Below, piece after piece: positions 1-7,329 of a stretch of DNA of 64,000 nucleotides (within the stretch, counting starts at the first letter, position 1; every line of letters begins with the position of its first letter). Both the position numbers and the translations under genes were made by a program. Below the pieces are notes generated by a model. That model saw only the letters and a list, made by a program, of their open reading frames with translations. It was not told the DNA's origin and did no database searches. The stretch lies in the NCBI RefSeq assembly GCF_001421015.2, contig NZ_CP013023.1, forward strand, positions 4,767,001 through 4,831,000, written 5' to 3'. This stretch comes from Paenibacillus bovis. GTDB taxonomy: Bacteria; Bacillota; Bacilli; Paenibacillales; Paenibacillaceae.

Positions 1-28
1 CTTTGCCTTCTATTCCTGTAAATGTCAT
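1..28 (-). CDS. dhbA: probable 2,3-dihydro-2,3-dihydroxybenzoate dehydrogenase, N-terminus only
   Basis: Partial gene running off the left edge. An AAGGAG ribosome binding site sits 7 bases before an ATG on the minus strand, and the visible codons read MTFTGIEGK. This resembles the N-terminus of DhbA/EntA short-chain dehydrogenases, where a TGI(E/Q)GK stretch precedes the glycine-rich NAD motif. DhbA makes 2,3-dihydroxybenzoate for catecholate siderophores such as bacillibactin. Only nine codons are visible, so the call leans on context: the three upstream genes on the same strand are a siderophore esterase, a siderophore-binding lipoprotein and a Btr-like regulator. The gap to the esterase is about 135 bases with no clear terminator, so read-through is possible. 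Confidence 0.5.
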
Positions 29-148
29 TGTTATGCTCCTTGACTGTATGATGATGAACTAGCATTCGCCGGTTCATAAATAGTATTGGTATGATTATTT
101 CTTGATGTATTGTTTATGATCCAAAGTCTATGCCGTTATCGATGGGCT

Positions 149-164
149 ATATAAAGCTTTATAT
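149..164. repeat. perfect 16-bp palindrome after the esterase gene
   Basis: ATATAAAGCTTTATAT lies immediately beyond the esterase stop codon. It is AT-rich with no T-tail, so it is a weak candidate for a terminator; it may be a processing or protein-binding site, or chance. Confidence 0.4.
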
Positions 165-1019
165 CTACGGATGCAGGGCAAATCGCAGCGCACGGCTAAT
201 CAGGATCGGTACGACCGACAGATGATTCTCGTCCCTGTACTCGCGATACTCCATTTGCATACCGATCGTTTTCAGTACGGACAGCCGCTCGATAAGCTGT
301 TCGGAGCGTTCGTTATTGCGAGCCGTATGTGTTCGCTCCAGCTCGCCCATCCCGATCAGCAGCGCGAGATGTTCGGCTGTCACTTTGCCGCTTTGACAAT
401 GGGCAACAAAACGCTGCTCCTCTTCATCCAGCAGCTGATGATTCCAATGAATCGACGGACTGCCAGCGATATAATATTGAAAAGCCTCCGGCTGGGTAAA
501 CAGCGTATGCAGAACAAACAGCCCGCCAAGCGAATGCCCGAATACTGCCTGCCGACGACGGTTGATCGGCAGCTCGGCTTCGATAGCCGGCTTCAGCTCC
601 TGTTCCAGAAATGTCAGAAACTGATCGGCTCCTCCCTGCTCGGGAATAGGCGTACCATCTGGACGCTGCCGGTATTCACTCGTTGCACGGGGCGTATAAT
701 CGTAATAGCGACTGGCCGAAAAAGGCTCACTCGTCTCGTATCCGATACCGACGATAACAGCCGGTATGACGCCTGTTTTATCCGGTCGGCGTGTCTGCAT
801 CCGCATTGCATCCACTACTGTAGCGAATACCGAATTGCCATCCAGTAGATAAATGACCGGGTAGCCTGCCGCTGGTGGAGCACCGGTGGGCGTATAGACC
901 ATAATTTGATATATACAATCACCGACTGCCGATTTCATCTGCCACTGTCTGGATTGTGGAACTTCAATCCTTTGACTGACAGCTTCGGTAATCGGCTGTT
1001 CCATATTGTCGAGGGTCAT
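165..1019 (-). CDS. besA: siderophore esterase, alpha/beta hydrolase (BesA/IroE-like)
   Basis: 284 residues of the esterase-D/Fes-type alpha/beta hydrolase family. The nucleophile elbow GHSLGG places the catalytic serine near residue 163, and a late histidine in DENHLS near residue 266 completes the expected triad. Family members of this size (BesA, IroE) hydrolyse the trilactone backbone of imported ferric catecholate siderophores in the cytoplasm to release iron; no signal peptide is visible, which fits. An AAGGAA site precedes the ATG. A Fur-box-like sequence lies about 30 bases upstream, so iron starvation should induce it. It sits between a siderophore-binding lipoprotein and a probable dhbA. 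Substrate specificity for bacillibactin is inferred from context. Confidence 0.8.
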   Translation of the reverse strand: MTLDNMEQPITEAVSQRIEVPQSRQWQMKSAVGDCIYQIMVYTPTGAPPAAGYPVIYLLDGNSVFATVVDAMRMQTRRPDKTGVIPAVIVGIGYETSEPFSASRYYDYTPRATSEYRQRPDGTPIPEQGGADQFLTFLEQELKPAIEAELPINRRRQAVFGHSLGGLFVLHTLFTQPEAFQYYIAGSPSIHWNHQLLDEEEQRFVAHCQSGKVTAEHLALLIGMGELERTHTARNNERSEQLIERLSVLKTIGMQMEYREYRDENHLSVVPILISRALRFALHP

Positions 1020-1047
1020 ACCGTTCCTTCTTTCTTGTTTATTAATT

Positions 1048-1066
1048 GATACTGATTATCATTACC
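1048..1066 (-). promoter_or_regulatory. Fur box upstream of the siderophore esterase
   Basis: GATACTGATTATCATTACC matches 16 of 19 positions of the consensus GATAATGATAATCATTATC. It lies about 30 bases before the esterase start, where Fur would block transcription when iron is plentiful. Confidence 0.7.
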
Positions 1067-1382
1067 AATTATATCGAACCCCTCCATGATCGCCATGGAC
1101 CAAATCCAGAATTTCTTTGTCATATATCCAGATTTGGATAAGAATAATGGGCATAGAAAAATCCCCTTCAGCTCTTACAACACTTGGATTTGACCAGAGT
1201 CTGTATAGATCCGTAGGGGATTGAATGACTTACTGATAATCGTAAAACAGGATAATACCACGGGAGTTTATTTACATATTTTTCCATATTATAAGCAGTT
1301 GATTGTTATAAATCAGCCGAAATCCAACACCTTCGGTTATAAGCAAATCGTATTATTGTAGATGACTACAATACATTCCAGC

Positions 1383-2402
1383 TTACTGACCAATCGCTGC
1401 TACCACATCGTCCACCACTTTGCCGAATGCAATCAATCCACTGCCCAGCCAGTAAGAAGCATCCGCTTTATACACATGACCTGCTTGGACAGCCGGCATG
1501 GACTTCCATACTTCACTGGATGTCATTTCCTGTATACTGTTCGTACCCTGGCTGGATACATCTACCGTGAAAATGTAATCCGCATCGATATCTGCCAGCG
1601 ATTCGGTTGCAATCATCGCCTTGCTGTCTTGCTGTACCAATGCCGGCTCACCAAGTCCCAGCTGCTTGTATACCACATAGCCGCTAAAATAATCCGGACT
1701 CATCAAGGTAACACCACGCGGAGCAAAGCGGATAATGGCCGCTTTGCGTCCGGCATCGGTTACGGACTTCAATTGGGCTTTGGCAGCGGCCAGCTTGGCT
1801 TCATACTGCTGGATCGCCTGCTTGGCTTGCTCTTGCTTGCCGAGCAAACCAGCGATAGTCTGCAGAGATTTTTCCGGATTGCCGGAAGCATTATTGAACA
1901 CATACACCGGTGCAATTTTGGAATAACTCTCGTAGACGCCTTTTTCTGCATAATGAGAGGTATGTAAAATGATCAGATCCGGCTTGTAGTTCATAACCAC
2001 TTCAGGTGACGGTAGACCGGAGGAAAAGTCCAGCTTCGGCACATCTTTGAGCTGATCGGCGAGATAGGGTTGCCCTTCCTGACCAGCCGACCATTGGGCA
2101 ACAGGCGTTACGCCCAGTGTCAGTAGGGAATCTTCCAGATATGGTGCAAATACGCGCTGGGGCGCAGCCGGAATCGTAAGCTGATGTCCCTGCTCGTCTG
2201 TAACGGTCTGTTCACCGGCTGAAGCGGGTGGTGCCTGAGCGGCGGCTTCTTTCTCTGATCCTGCTGCTGATCCGGAATGGGCTGCTGGCGATCCGCATCC
2301 TGCCATCAGCAGGATGCAACCGATCAGAACAAGTATTGCCATGGAATAAAGACGCTGCCGGCGATTTGATTTTGGATGGGCGGCTTGATGGTGCCTATTC
2401 AT
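1383..2402 (-). CDS. iron-siderophore ABC transporter substrate-binding lipoprotein
   Basis: 339 residues. The N-terminus has a basic stretch, a hydrophobic segment at about residues 21-35 and a lipobox LMAGC with the lipidated cysteine at 36, followed by an Ala/Ser/Gly-rich linker. The rest is a class III periplasmic-binding (BtuF/FhuD/FeuA) domain: it opens with RVFAPYLEDSLLTLGV and ends with a typical AIGQ helix. Such proteins sit on the outer face of the membrane and deliver ferric siderophore to a permease; no permease or ATPase gene is visible here, so those partners must be elsewhere. It lies 48 bases downstream of the AraC/Btr-like regulator on the same strand but has its own candidate promoter and Fur box. 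FeuA-like function is inferred from the neighbours. Confidence 0.85.
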   Translation of the reverse strand: MNRHHQAAHPKSNRRQRLYSMAILVLIGCILLMAGCGSPAAHSGSAAGSEKEAAAQAPPASAGEQTVTDEQGHQLTIPAAPQRVFAPYLEDSLLTLGVTPVAQWSAGQEGQPYLADQLKDVPKLDFSSGLPSPEVVMNYKPDLIILHTSHYAEKGVYESYSKIAPVYVFNNASGNPEKSLQTIAGLLGKQEQAKQAIQQYEAKLAAAKAQLKSVTDAGRKAAIIRFAPRGVTLMSPDYFSGYVVYKQLGLGEPALVQQDSKAMIATESLADIDADYIFTVDVSSQGTNSIQEMTSSEVWKSMPAVQAGHVYKADASYWLGSGLIAFGKVVDDVVAAIGQ

Positions 2403-2420
2403 AATGGATATCCACTCCTC

Positions 2421-2472
2421 TGATAATAGTTCTCATTTAAAAAAGTATAGTTACTTTACCTGCCAGTGACCA
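2421..2472 (-). promoter_or_regulatory. promoter with Fur box for the siderophore-binding lipoprotein
   Basis: On the minus strand TGGTCA (2467-2472), a 17-base spacer and TATACT (2444-2449) form a plausible sigma-A promoter. Just downstream, TGAGAACTATTATCA (2421-2435) matches 13 of 15 positions of the 7-1-7 Fur consensus TGATAATNATTATCA. The gene can therefore be induced separately from the regulator before it. Confidence 0.55.
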
Positions 2473-3668
2473 TGGACAGTATCCTGCAGGGAGTTTGGAC
2501 AATTTCCGGTAAATAGCAGTTCCGCTTCATCCAGCATCCGCATGATCGCCAGCGCCGAATATTCGCACCATGGATCGGAAGAGATAGAGGATACCTGCAG
2601 ATTGCGTACTGCATGCAGTCGTTTCCAGCCTTCGGAATACTGCAGTGCCAGCCAGCTGGCCCGTGAGCCGGATTCCGGACAGACAGTAACCAGAATCCGC
2701 TCCGGATTCATCTCTTCCAGTTCGCGCAGGGTTACCGGCAGATGCCGATGGCCAGTCTCTGGACAAGCCGGACGGAGCTGAAGATCCTCGTAAAGCACTT
2801 CATCCAGTCCTCGGTTGCTGTATCTGTACATCTGCTCTCCATAAATGCGCAGCACAAGCAGACGGTCACTGCCTACAGCCGGATGAATTCGTTCACGCGC
2901 CAGCTGTACCCGCTGTTGATAGCGGCTAATCCAGCTCTCCGCCTGTTCTTCCCGACCAACAAAGCTGCCGATTATACGCAGCTGCTCCTGCCAGTTCATT
3001 TCACCGGCAGCTACGAACAGGGATGGAGCAATAGCCTGCAGCCTTTGCTGATCTGCCGGATCCATCCGGTCTGTACCGATGATCATATCGGGCCTTGTAC
3101 GGATCAATCGCTCTACATTAGCTTCAAAAGATAGCGAGGTATACGGATCGCAAAGCTTGAGCGGAGTACGGATACCACTGCGATACGCATTATAGTAGTA
3201 GGCTGTCCATTTGGGATCGAGCGGAGCGGCAGCCGGAATAATATGTAGAGCCAGCAGATAGCCGGTAATCGGCGCGCAGCAGGCTGCTACGACTTTACGT
3301 GTATTTTTGGCATATTCGGACGGTGACACACCGACTTCCTTTTTGAATTTGCGGCTGAAATAAAATTCGTCACTGTAACCTATACTGATCGCGATATCCC
3401 TCAGCCTTTTACCGGTCTCGGTCAGACAACGCTTGGCATGAGCGATACGTATATCAGTTAGATAGTCCATCGCACTTTGCTGGAATGTTTTTTTGAACAG
3501 ATCGACGAAGTACTTGGGACTGAGATTCGCCATATCGGCGAGCTGCTGGATCGAGATTGGCTCGTTATAATGCTGCTCCATAAAGGAACGGATTTCTGTC
3601 AGCGTCCTTTTGGATGTACCTCCTTGCAGAGAACGGGAGCGGGTGCTGTGTACTGTAGTCTTGGTCAT
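2451..3668 (-). CDS. AraC-family regulator with siderophore-binding-type C-terminal domain (Btr-like)
   Basis: 405 residues from the chosen ATG, which has AAAGGAGAG upstream; two earlier in-frame ATGs (to 3722) lack such a site. The first ~110 residues are an AraC double helix-turn-helix (SIQQLADMANLSPKYFVDLFKK, then DIAISIGYSDEFYFSRKFKKEVGVSPSEYA, each shown in part). The remaining ~290 residues resemble the class III substrate-binding fold of the neighbouring lipoprotein, but without a signal peptide, so the protein is cytoplasmic. This architecture matches Bacillus Btr (YbbB), which senses siderophore inside the cell and activates the cognate uptake genes. A near-perfect Fur box lies upstream, and the target is probably the adjacent lipoprotein gene. 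Confidence 0.85.
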   Translation of the reverse strand: MTKTTVHSTRSRSLQGGTSKRTLTEIRSFMEQHYNEPISIQQLADMANLSPKYFVDLFKKTFQQSAMDYLTDIRIAHAKRCLTETGKRLRDIAISIGYSDEFYFSRKFKKEVGVSPSEYAKNTRKVVAACCAPITGYLLALHIIPAAAPLDPKWTAYYYNAYRSGIRTPLKLCDPYTSLSFEANVERLIRTRPDMIIGTDRMDPADQQRLQAIAPSLFVAAGEMNWQEQLRIIGSFVGREEQAESWISRYQQRVQLARERIHPAVGSDRLLVLRIYGEQMYRYSNRGLDEVLYEDLQLRPACPETGHRHLPVTLRELEEMNPERILVTVCPESGSRASWLALQYSEGWKRLHAVRNLQVSSISSDPWCEYSALAIMRMLDEAELLFTGNCPNSLQDTVHGHWQVK

Positions 3669-3756
3669 GTGTTGAACTCTCCTTTCTTCATGGGGACGAT
3701 TCATTATGCAGGACAGTCGCACATTATTGTAAGCGACACCGATTTTATAATAACCT

Positions 3757-3776
3757 GAAAATGATAATCATTATCA
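3757..3776 (-). promoter_or_regulatory. Fur box upstream of the Btr-like regulator
   Basis: GAAAATGATAATCATTATCA contains an almost complete 19-bp Fur consensus, with ATGATAATCATTAT as an uninterrupted palindrome. It lies about 90 bases before the regulator start. It is the strongest of the Fur-like sites in the window. Confidence 0.85.
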
Positions 3777-3824
3777 CTAAGCTATCATACTTTTTTTCCT
3801 AAGTAAATCAGGATATGTAAATAA

Positions 3825-3894
3825 AAAGGCACTTCCTGCCAGCAGCGATGCCAGGGATAAACCTGAACAGCTGCGTATCGCAAGAAGTGCCTTT
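3825..3894 (-). terminator. terminator of the STM401x operon
   Basis: Eleven-base arms AAAGGCACTTC and GAAGTGCCTTT flank a loop with a further inner pairing (GCGAT/ATCGC). On the minus strand the second arm runs into TTTTTATTT. It lies 85 bases beyond the STM4011-like stop codon and separates that operon from the iron block. Confidence 0.65.
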
Positions 3895-3978
3895 GCACAC
3901 TATAAAGAATATGATTACTTTGAATCAGAAGGCTAATCCTGCTCGACCAGGCTCTGTCTGGTCTTGTAGGCTGAAGCA

Positions 3979-4959
3979 TTATACATAGCCAGCCGGAATC
4001 CGCTCCAATATACGTTTACCATAAAGTTTCGCGAACGGCTGATCCGGCATATGAATGTAGCCGATATAGCAGCCGCACTGCTTCATTGCGCAGGGACGCA
4101 CGACAGCAATATCCCTTAGACTGCGCCGGTAGATATTGCCGATCACCCGCTTGTCCTGATAGCAGCGCTTTACCATACCATTGCCCTGTATATAAAAAAC
4201 ATTCTGCCCGGCCAGACAGGATTGTCCCAGGCTGTCATAATCGCGCAGATTATATTCAAAATATGGATCAATCTGCTGCAGCTCGGCTACTTCTTCCGGA
4301 CGATAATACGCCGGGCGGTCTTTGAACGCATTGATCCATACATATACATCCTCCGGCAGACGCGCCCGCAGCGAACGGATCGCCGGAAAGGCTTCGCGCA
4401 GACCGACAACTCCTGCACTGAAAGCAAGGCCCTGCTCATGCAGCTGCATTCCTTGACGCACAAAAAAATCCTCGCTTGTCTGTCCCGGATGATATGTCGC
4501 CCAAAAAGCCGCTTTGTCACGGTTCAGTTCAGCCGTCCAGTCCAGTTTGACCGACAGATTGGTCTGGATCGCCACTTTGTCCACATGCGGCAGATGCGAC
4601 AGCTCTACCATCGCCCGGCGGTACCAACCGTGTACCAGTCCTTCTCCGTACGGATTGAAAAAGATGGACAGTCGATGCTGTTCCCTTTCCTGCTCGTGAA
4701 CCCACTGCACAAAGCGTTCCAGCTGCTCACGATCCCTCTGCAGCGTCTCCCGGCTGTCTACCGTCTTGCTGAATGGGCAGTATGGACAGGCATAATTGCA
4801 CGAAGACAGACTTCCCCGGTAATAGAGGGAAAATGACAGCTCCTGCTGTTGTGCATTTGAGTTTTGCCCATGCTGTTCTACAATCAGCTGCTCTCTATGC
4901 TGCTCGGCTGTGCGGCTAATTTCACTTCCATGAGGCATAGCCGAAGTATACTGCTCCAT
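3979..4959 (-). CDS. STM4011-family radical SAM protein
   Basis: 326 residues. The radical SAM motif CNYACPYC supplies cysteines at 54, 58 and 61 for the 4Fe-4S cluster that cleaves S-adenosylmethionine. The C-terminal third has more cysteines: SCLAGQ, KRCYQDKR, then RPCAMKQCGC after GNIY. This is laid out like a SPASM/twitch auxiliary-cluster region, often found in peptide- and protein-modifying radical SAM enzymes. It is the last gene of a five-gene operon, 94 bases after the STM4012-like gene, with GGAGG before its ATG. I assign it by recognising the Salmonella STM4011-type sequence pattern and the conserved neighbours. The reaction is unknown. Confidence 0.8.
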   Translation of the reverse strand: MEQYTSAMPHGSEISRTAEQHREQLIVEQHGQNSNAQQQELSFSLYYRGSLSSCNYACPYCPFSKTVDSRETLQRDREQLERFVQWVHEQEREQHRLSIFFNPYGEGLVHGWYRRAMVELSHLPHVDKVAIQTNLSVKLDWTAELNRDKAAFWATYHPGQTSEDFFVRQGMQLHEQGLAFSAGVVGLREAFPAIRSLRARLPEDVYVWINAFKDRPAYYRPEEVAELQQIDPYFEYNLRDYDSLGQSCLAGQNVFYIQGNGMVKRCYQDKRVIGNIYRRSLRDIAVVRPCAMKQCGCYIGYIHMPDQPFAKLYGKRILERIPAGYV

Positions 4960-5052
4960 ATCTTTCCTCCTTATCTATACACAGTTCCGAAAGCTGGATC
5001 GGTTCACCTATGACAGAATCGTTTCAACAAACTGCCCACTTTGCCAGAAGCT

Positions 5053-6492
5053 TTATCGGCCAACATAACTTTCCATTAATCCATAGACCTCCGGCGAGAT
5101 CAGCCAGTCTCCGATGCTGTCCGAATAAGCCAGTCCTTCACGGGTCAATCGCAGTACTCCGGCCAGATCGCCAGCTGCATACGTACTCGCTGCATCATTT
5201 CCCTCTACCGAAAAGGCAGAGCCTTCAATTTCGGCGAGTCCGGTCCAGATTAGATTGCGCAGCTCCGGCAGATCGTCCAGCGGCGACGTACCAAATCGCT
5301 GACGGTAAGCAGACAGCTCCAGGCCTTCGCGATGCAAAATAGCTTTGAGAACAAAACGACGCTTGCGCTCCTGTTCATTCAGTACAAATCCGTAATCAGC
5401 CGTGTCATAACGCTCTGCAGCCACATAATCGGCAATAATACTGCGAGTCGCCGCTGTACTCACTCCATAGCGTGAAGCATAATGCACATCCTGGGTATAG
5501 GATCGTGCTCCGCAGCCCAATCCGGCCATGCCTTCTTCCTGACAGCTGTAAGGCAGCAGTTCTTTGGATGAATGAAAATCCCTGGCGAATCGACGCATCG
5601 AATATTGGGTGTAGCCTGCCGCTTCGAGTCGATCTACTGCAGCCCGATACAGCTGCAGCCGGATATCCTGTTCCAGACCGGTCTGGCCCGGCTTGAGGAT
5701 CGTATTTTCCCGGACATACAGCGGATAAATAAAAATCTCTCCCGGCTTATAGGATAATGCCTGCTCTACTGAATACAGCCAGGACTCTACAGTCTGACCG
5801 GGCAATCCATAAATCAGATCCACGTTTAGCAGCGGAAAATTATATTCGGTCAGCATATCCAGCGCCTGGCGTACCAGAGCCGGCTTTTGTGGGCGATAAA
5901 TAGCCGCACTCTCGGCTTCGATAAAGCTCTGAATACCCATGCTCACCCGGTCGGTTCCACGGCGCTTCAGAATATCCAGCCGTTCCGGGGTTACCGTATC
6001 CGGTGATGTCTCTACCGAAATCGACACCTGCGCCGGATTCAATCCCATAATATGCTCGGCGATATCAAACAGCCGCTCCAGCTGCTCCGGTGCCAGCAGC
6101 GTCGGTGTACCGCCACCGATAGCAAAGCGGGAAAACGGCCGTGCCGACAAGATCGGCGCCCATTGCTTGGCCTGGCGTTCCAGTGCATCCACATACTCTT
6201 TATGTACATCTGCCCGCTTGTCCGGCAATGTAAACAGATTGCAGAATCCGCAGCGCGCCGCGCAGAACGGAATATGCATATACAGAAAATAGCTGTCCAG
6301 CTGTTCTTTTGACCATAATTGCTGAAGAGGATAAGGAGGGTCCAGTTCACGATATGCCGTCTTGTGCGGGTAGGAATACAGATACGAGCGATAAGGGGCT
6401 TCGGTAATCTGGCGGTTCCATTCCTGCAGTTCAGGTGTCCATTCCAGAGGGGTTAGGGCATGGAGCGGTAATTGCATAGGCTCCTGGTTCAT
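5053..6492 (-). CDS. STM4012-family radical SAM protein (HemN-like)
   Basis: 479 residues from an ATG with AAAAGGAGTG upstream; an in-frame ATG 24 bases earlier lacks this. HIPFCAARCGFCNLF holds the C-x3-C-x2-C cluster motif (cysteines about 77, 81, 84) in the HemN/HemW style. GGGTPT, SVETSPDTV, RVSMGIQSF and DLIYGLPGQT follow in the same order as in oxygen-independent coproporphyrinogen oxidase relatives. The C-terminal HemN-type domain is also present. Relatives are often misnamed coproporphyrinogen oxidases; this one sits in the STM401x operon and not with haem genes, so a haem role is unlikely. It starts 46 bases after the stop of the hydrolase gene. Confidence 0.82.
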   Translation of the reverse strand: MNQEPMQLPLHALTPLEWTPELQEWNRQITEAPYRSYLYSYPHKTAYRELDPPYPLQQLWSKEQLDSYFLYMHIPFCAARCGFCNLFTLPDKRADVHKEYVDALERQAKQWAPILSARPFSRFAIGGGTPTLLAPEQLERLFDIAEHIMGLNPAQVSISVETSPDTVTPERLDILKRRGTDRVSMGIQSFIEAESAAIYRPQKPALVRQALDMLTEYNFPLLNVDLIYGLPGQTVESWLYSVEQALSYKPGEIFIYPLYVRENTILKPGQTGLEQDIRLQLYRAAVDRLEAAGYTQYSMRRFARDFHSSKELLPYSCQEEGMAGLGCGARSYTQDVHYASRYGVSTAATRSIIADYVAAERYDTADYGFVLNEQERKRRFVLKAILHREGLELSAYRQRFGTSPLDDLPELRNLIWTGLAEIEGSAFSVEGNDAASTYAAGDLAGVLRLTREGLAYSDSIGDWLISPEVYGLMESYVGR

Positions 6493-6537
6493 GGTGTAAC
6501 ACTCCTTTTTGTACATTCTGACTCACTGCTGTGCCTG

Positions 6538-7323
6538 TTACAGGAAAAATTCACGATAGGGCACATTCCATACTACTTCATGCGCGAGCCGGTGACCTTC
6601 ATATCCATCTTCGCCATAGGCGGTGCCATGATCGGAGAAGACCAGACAGAAGACCGGACGCTGCCGTTTGCGCAGCGCTTCGAACAGTCGTCCTAGCTCG
6701 CCATCCACATAACGCAGAGCAGCCCGCTGGCTGTCTACCGAATCATAGTGGGTACCAGGAATAAAATAATGATTGGGTCCATGGATCGCAGACACATTCA
6801 TAAACAAAAACAATTTTTGCTGCTCGTCCGCGCCATCCAGCAGTTTAAGCGCGTGGTTTACCTGATTTTCAGTCGAACGCGGATTGGTCACACCAAAATT
6901 CATCCGCCAGTAGCTTTCCTGGAAATAACCGGGCAGCACTTTGGATAATTTATTTTTTTTAGTAAAAAAGATCACGCCACCGATACAGATCGTCCGGTAG
7001 CCTTCCCCGGCGAGTCCGGACACGATATCCGGCGCGTCAAACAGCCATGTATTCGGATTTGTGCGCAGTCCGCTGTTTTTGCCGTGGAACAGACGTACAT
7101 GAGAAGCCTTGTCCGTATTGGCAGGTGTCGGCAGGAAGCCGCCAAAAAAAGCATGATGCGCCGCATACGTAAAGCTGCCCGGCGTATGGCGCTTTTCCCA
7201 GGAACCTGATCGGCATAGATTCGGACAGTTCTCTTCTTCCAGTTTGGCAGCATCGTAGCGCAGCGTATCCAGCGTAATCATCACAATATCATGGCTGCCT
7301 ACCACTTCGTTCATATTGATCAT
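6538..7323 (-). CDS. STM4013/SEN3800-family hydrolase, alkaline-phosphatase fold
   Basis: 261 residues of the sulfatase/phosphodiesterase superfamily. VMITLDTLRYD near the N-terminus gives the metal-binding Asp19 and the likely nucleophile Thr20. FSDHG (Asp231, His232) and GHR (His244) provide the distal metal ligands. The central HTPG.. and SAIHGPNHYF segments fit the fold. A threonine in place of the sulfatase cysteine points to a phosphodiesterase or phosphotransferase-type reaction, not sulfate ester cleavage. It is short for the superfamily and lacks a signal peptide or membrane segment, so it acts in the cytoplasm. It starts 6 bases after the ATP-grasp-like gene, with GGAAAGGA upstream. 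Substrate unknown. Confidence 0.8.
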   Translation of the reverse strand: MINMNEVVGSHDIVMITLDTLRYDAAKLEEENCPNLCRSGSWEKRHTPGSFTYAAHHAFFGGFLPTPANTDKASHVRLFHGKNSGLRTNPNTWLFDAPDIVSGLAGEGYRTICIGGVIFFTKKNKLSKVLPGYFQESYWRMNFGVTNPRSTENQVNHALKLLDGADEQQKLFLFMNVSAIHGPNHYFIPGTHYDSVDSQRAALRYVDGELGRLFEALRKRQRPVFCLVFSDHGTAYGEDGYEGHRLAHEVVWNVPYREFFL

Positions 7324-7329
7324 GTTTTA

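Noticed and set aside
171..848. Long plus-strand open frame opposite the siderophore esterase
   Set aside because: It lies antisense to a clear hydrolase with catalytic motifs and has no ribosome site or recognisable domain.
3785..3979. 64-codon minus-strand frame between the iron block and the STM401x operon
   Set aside because: It overlaps the operon terminator stem and has no ribosome site.
5053..6492. Annotation as coproporphyrinogen III oxidase HemN
   Set aside because: The HemN-like fold is present, but there is no haem gene nearby and the operon is the STM401x set; the family is distinct.
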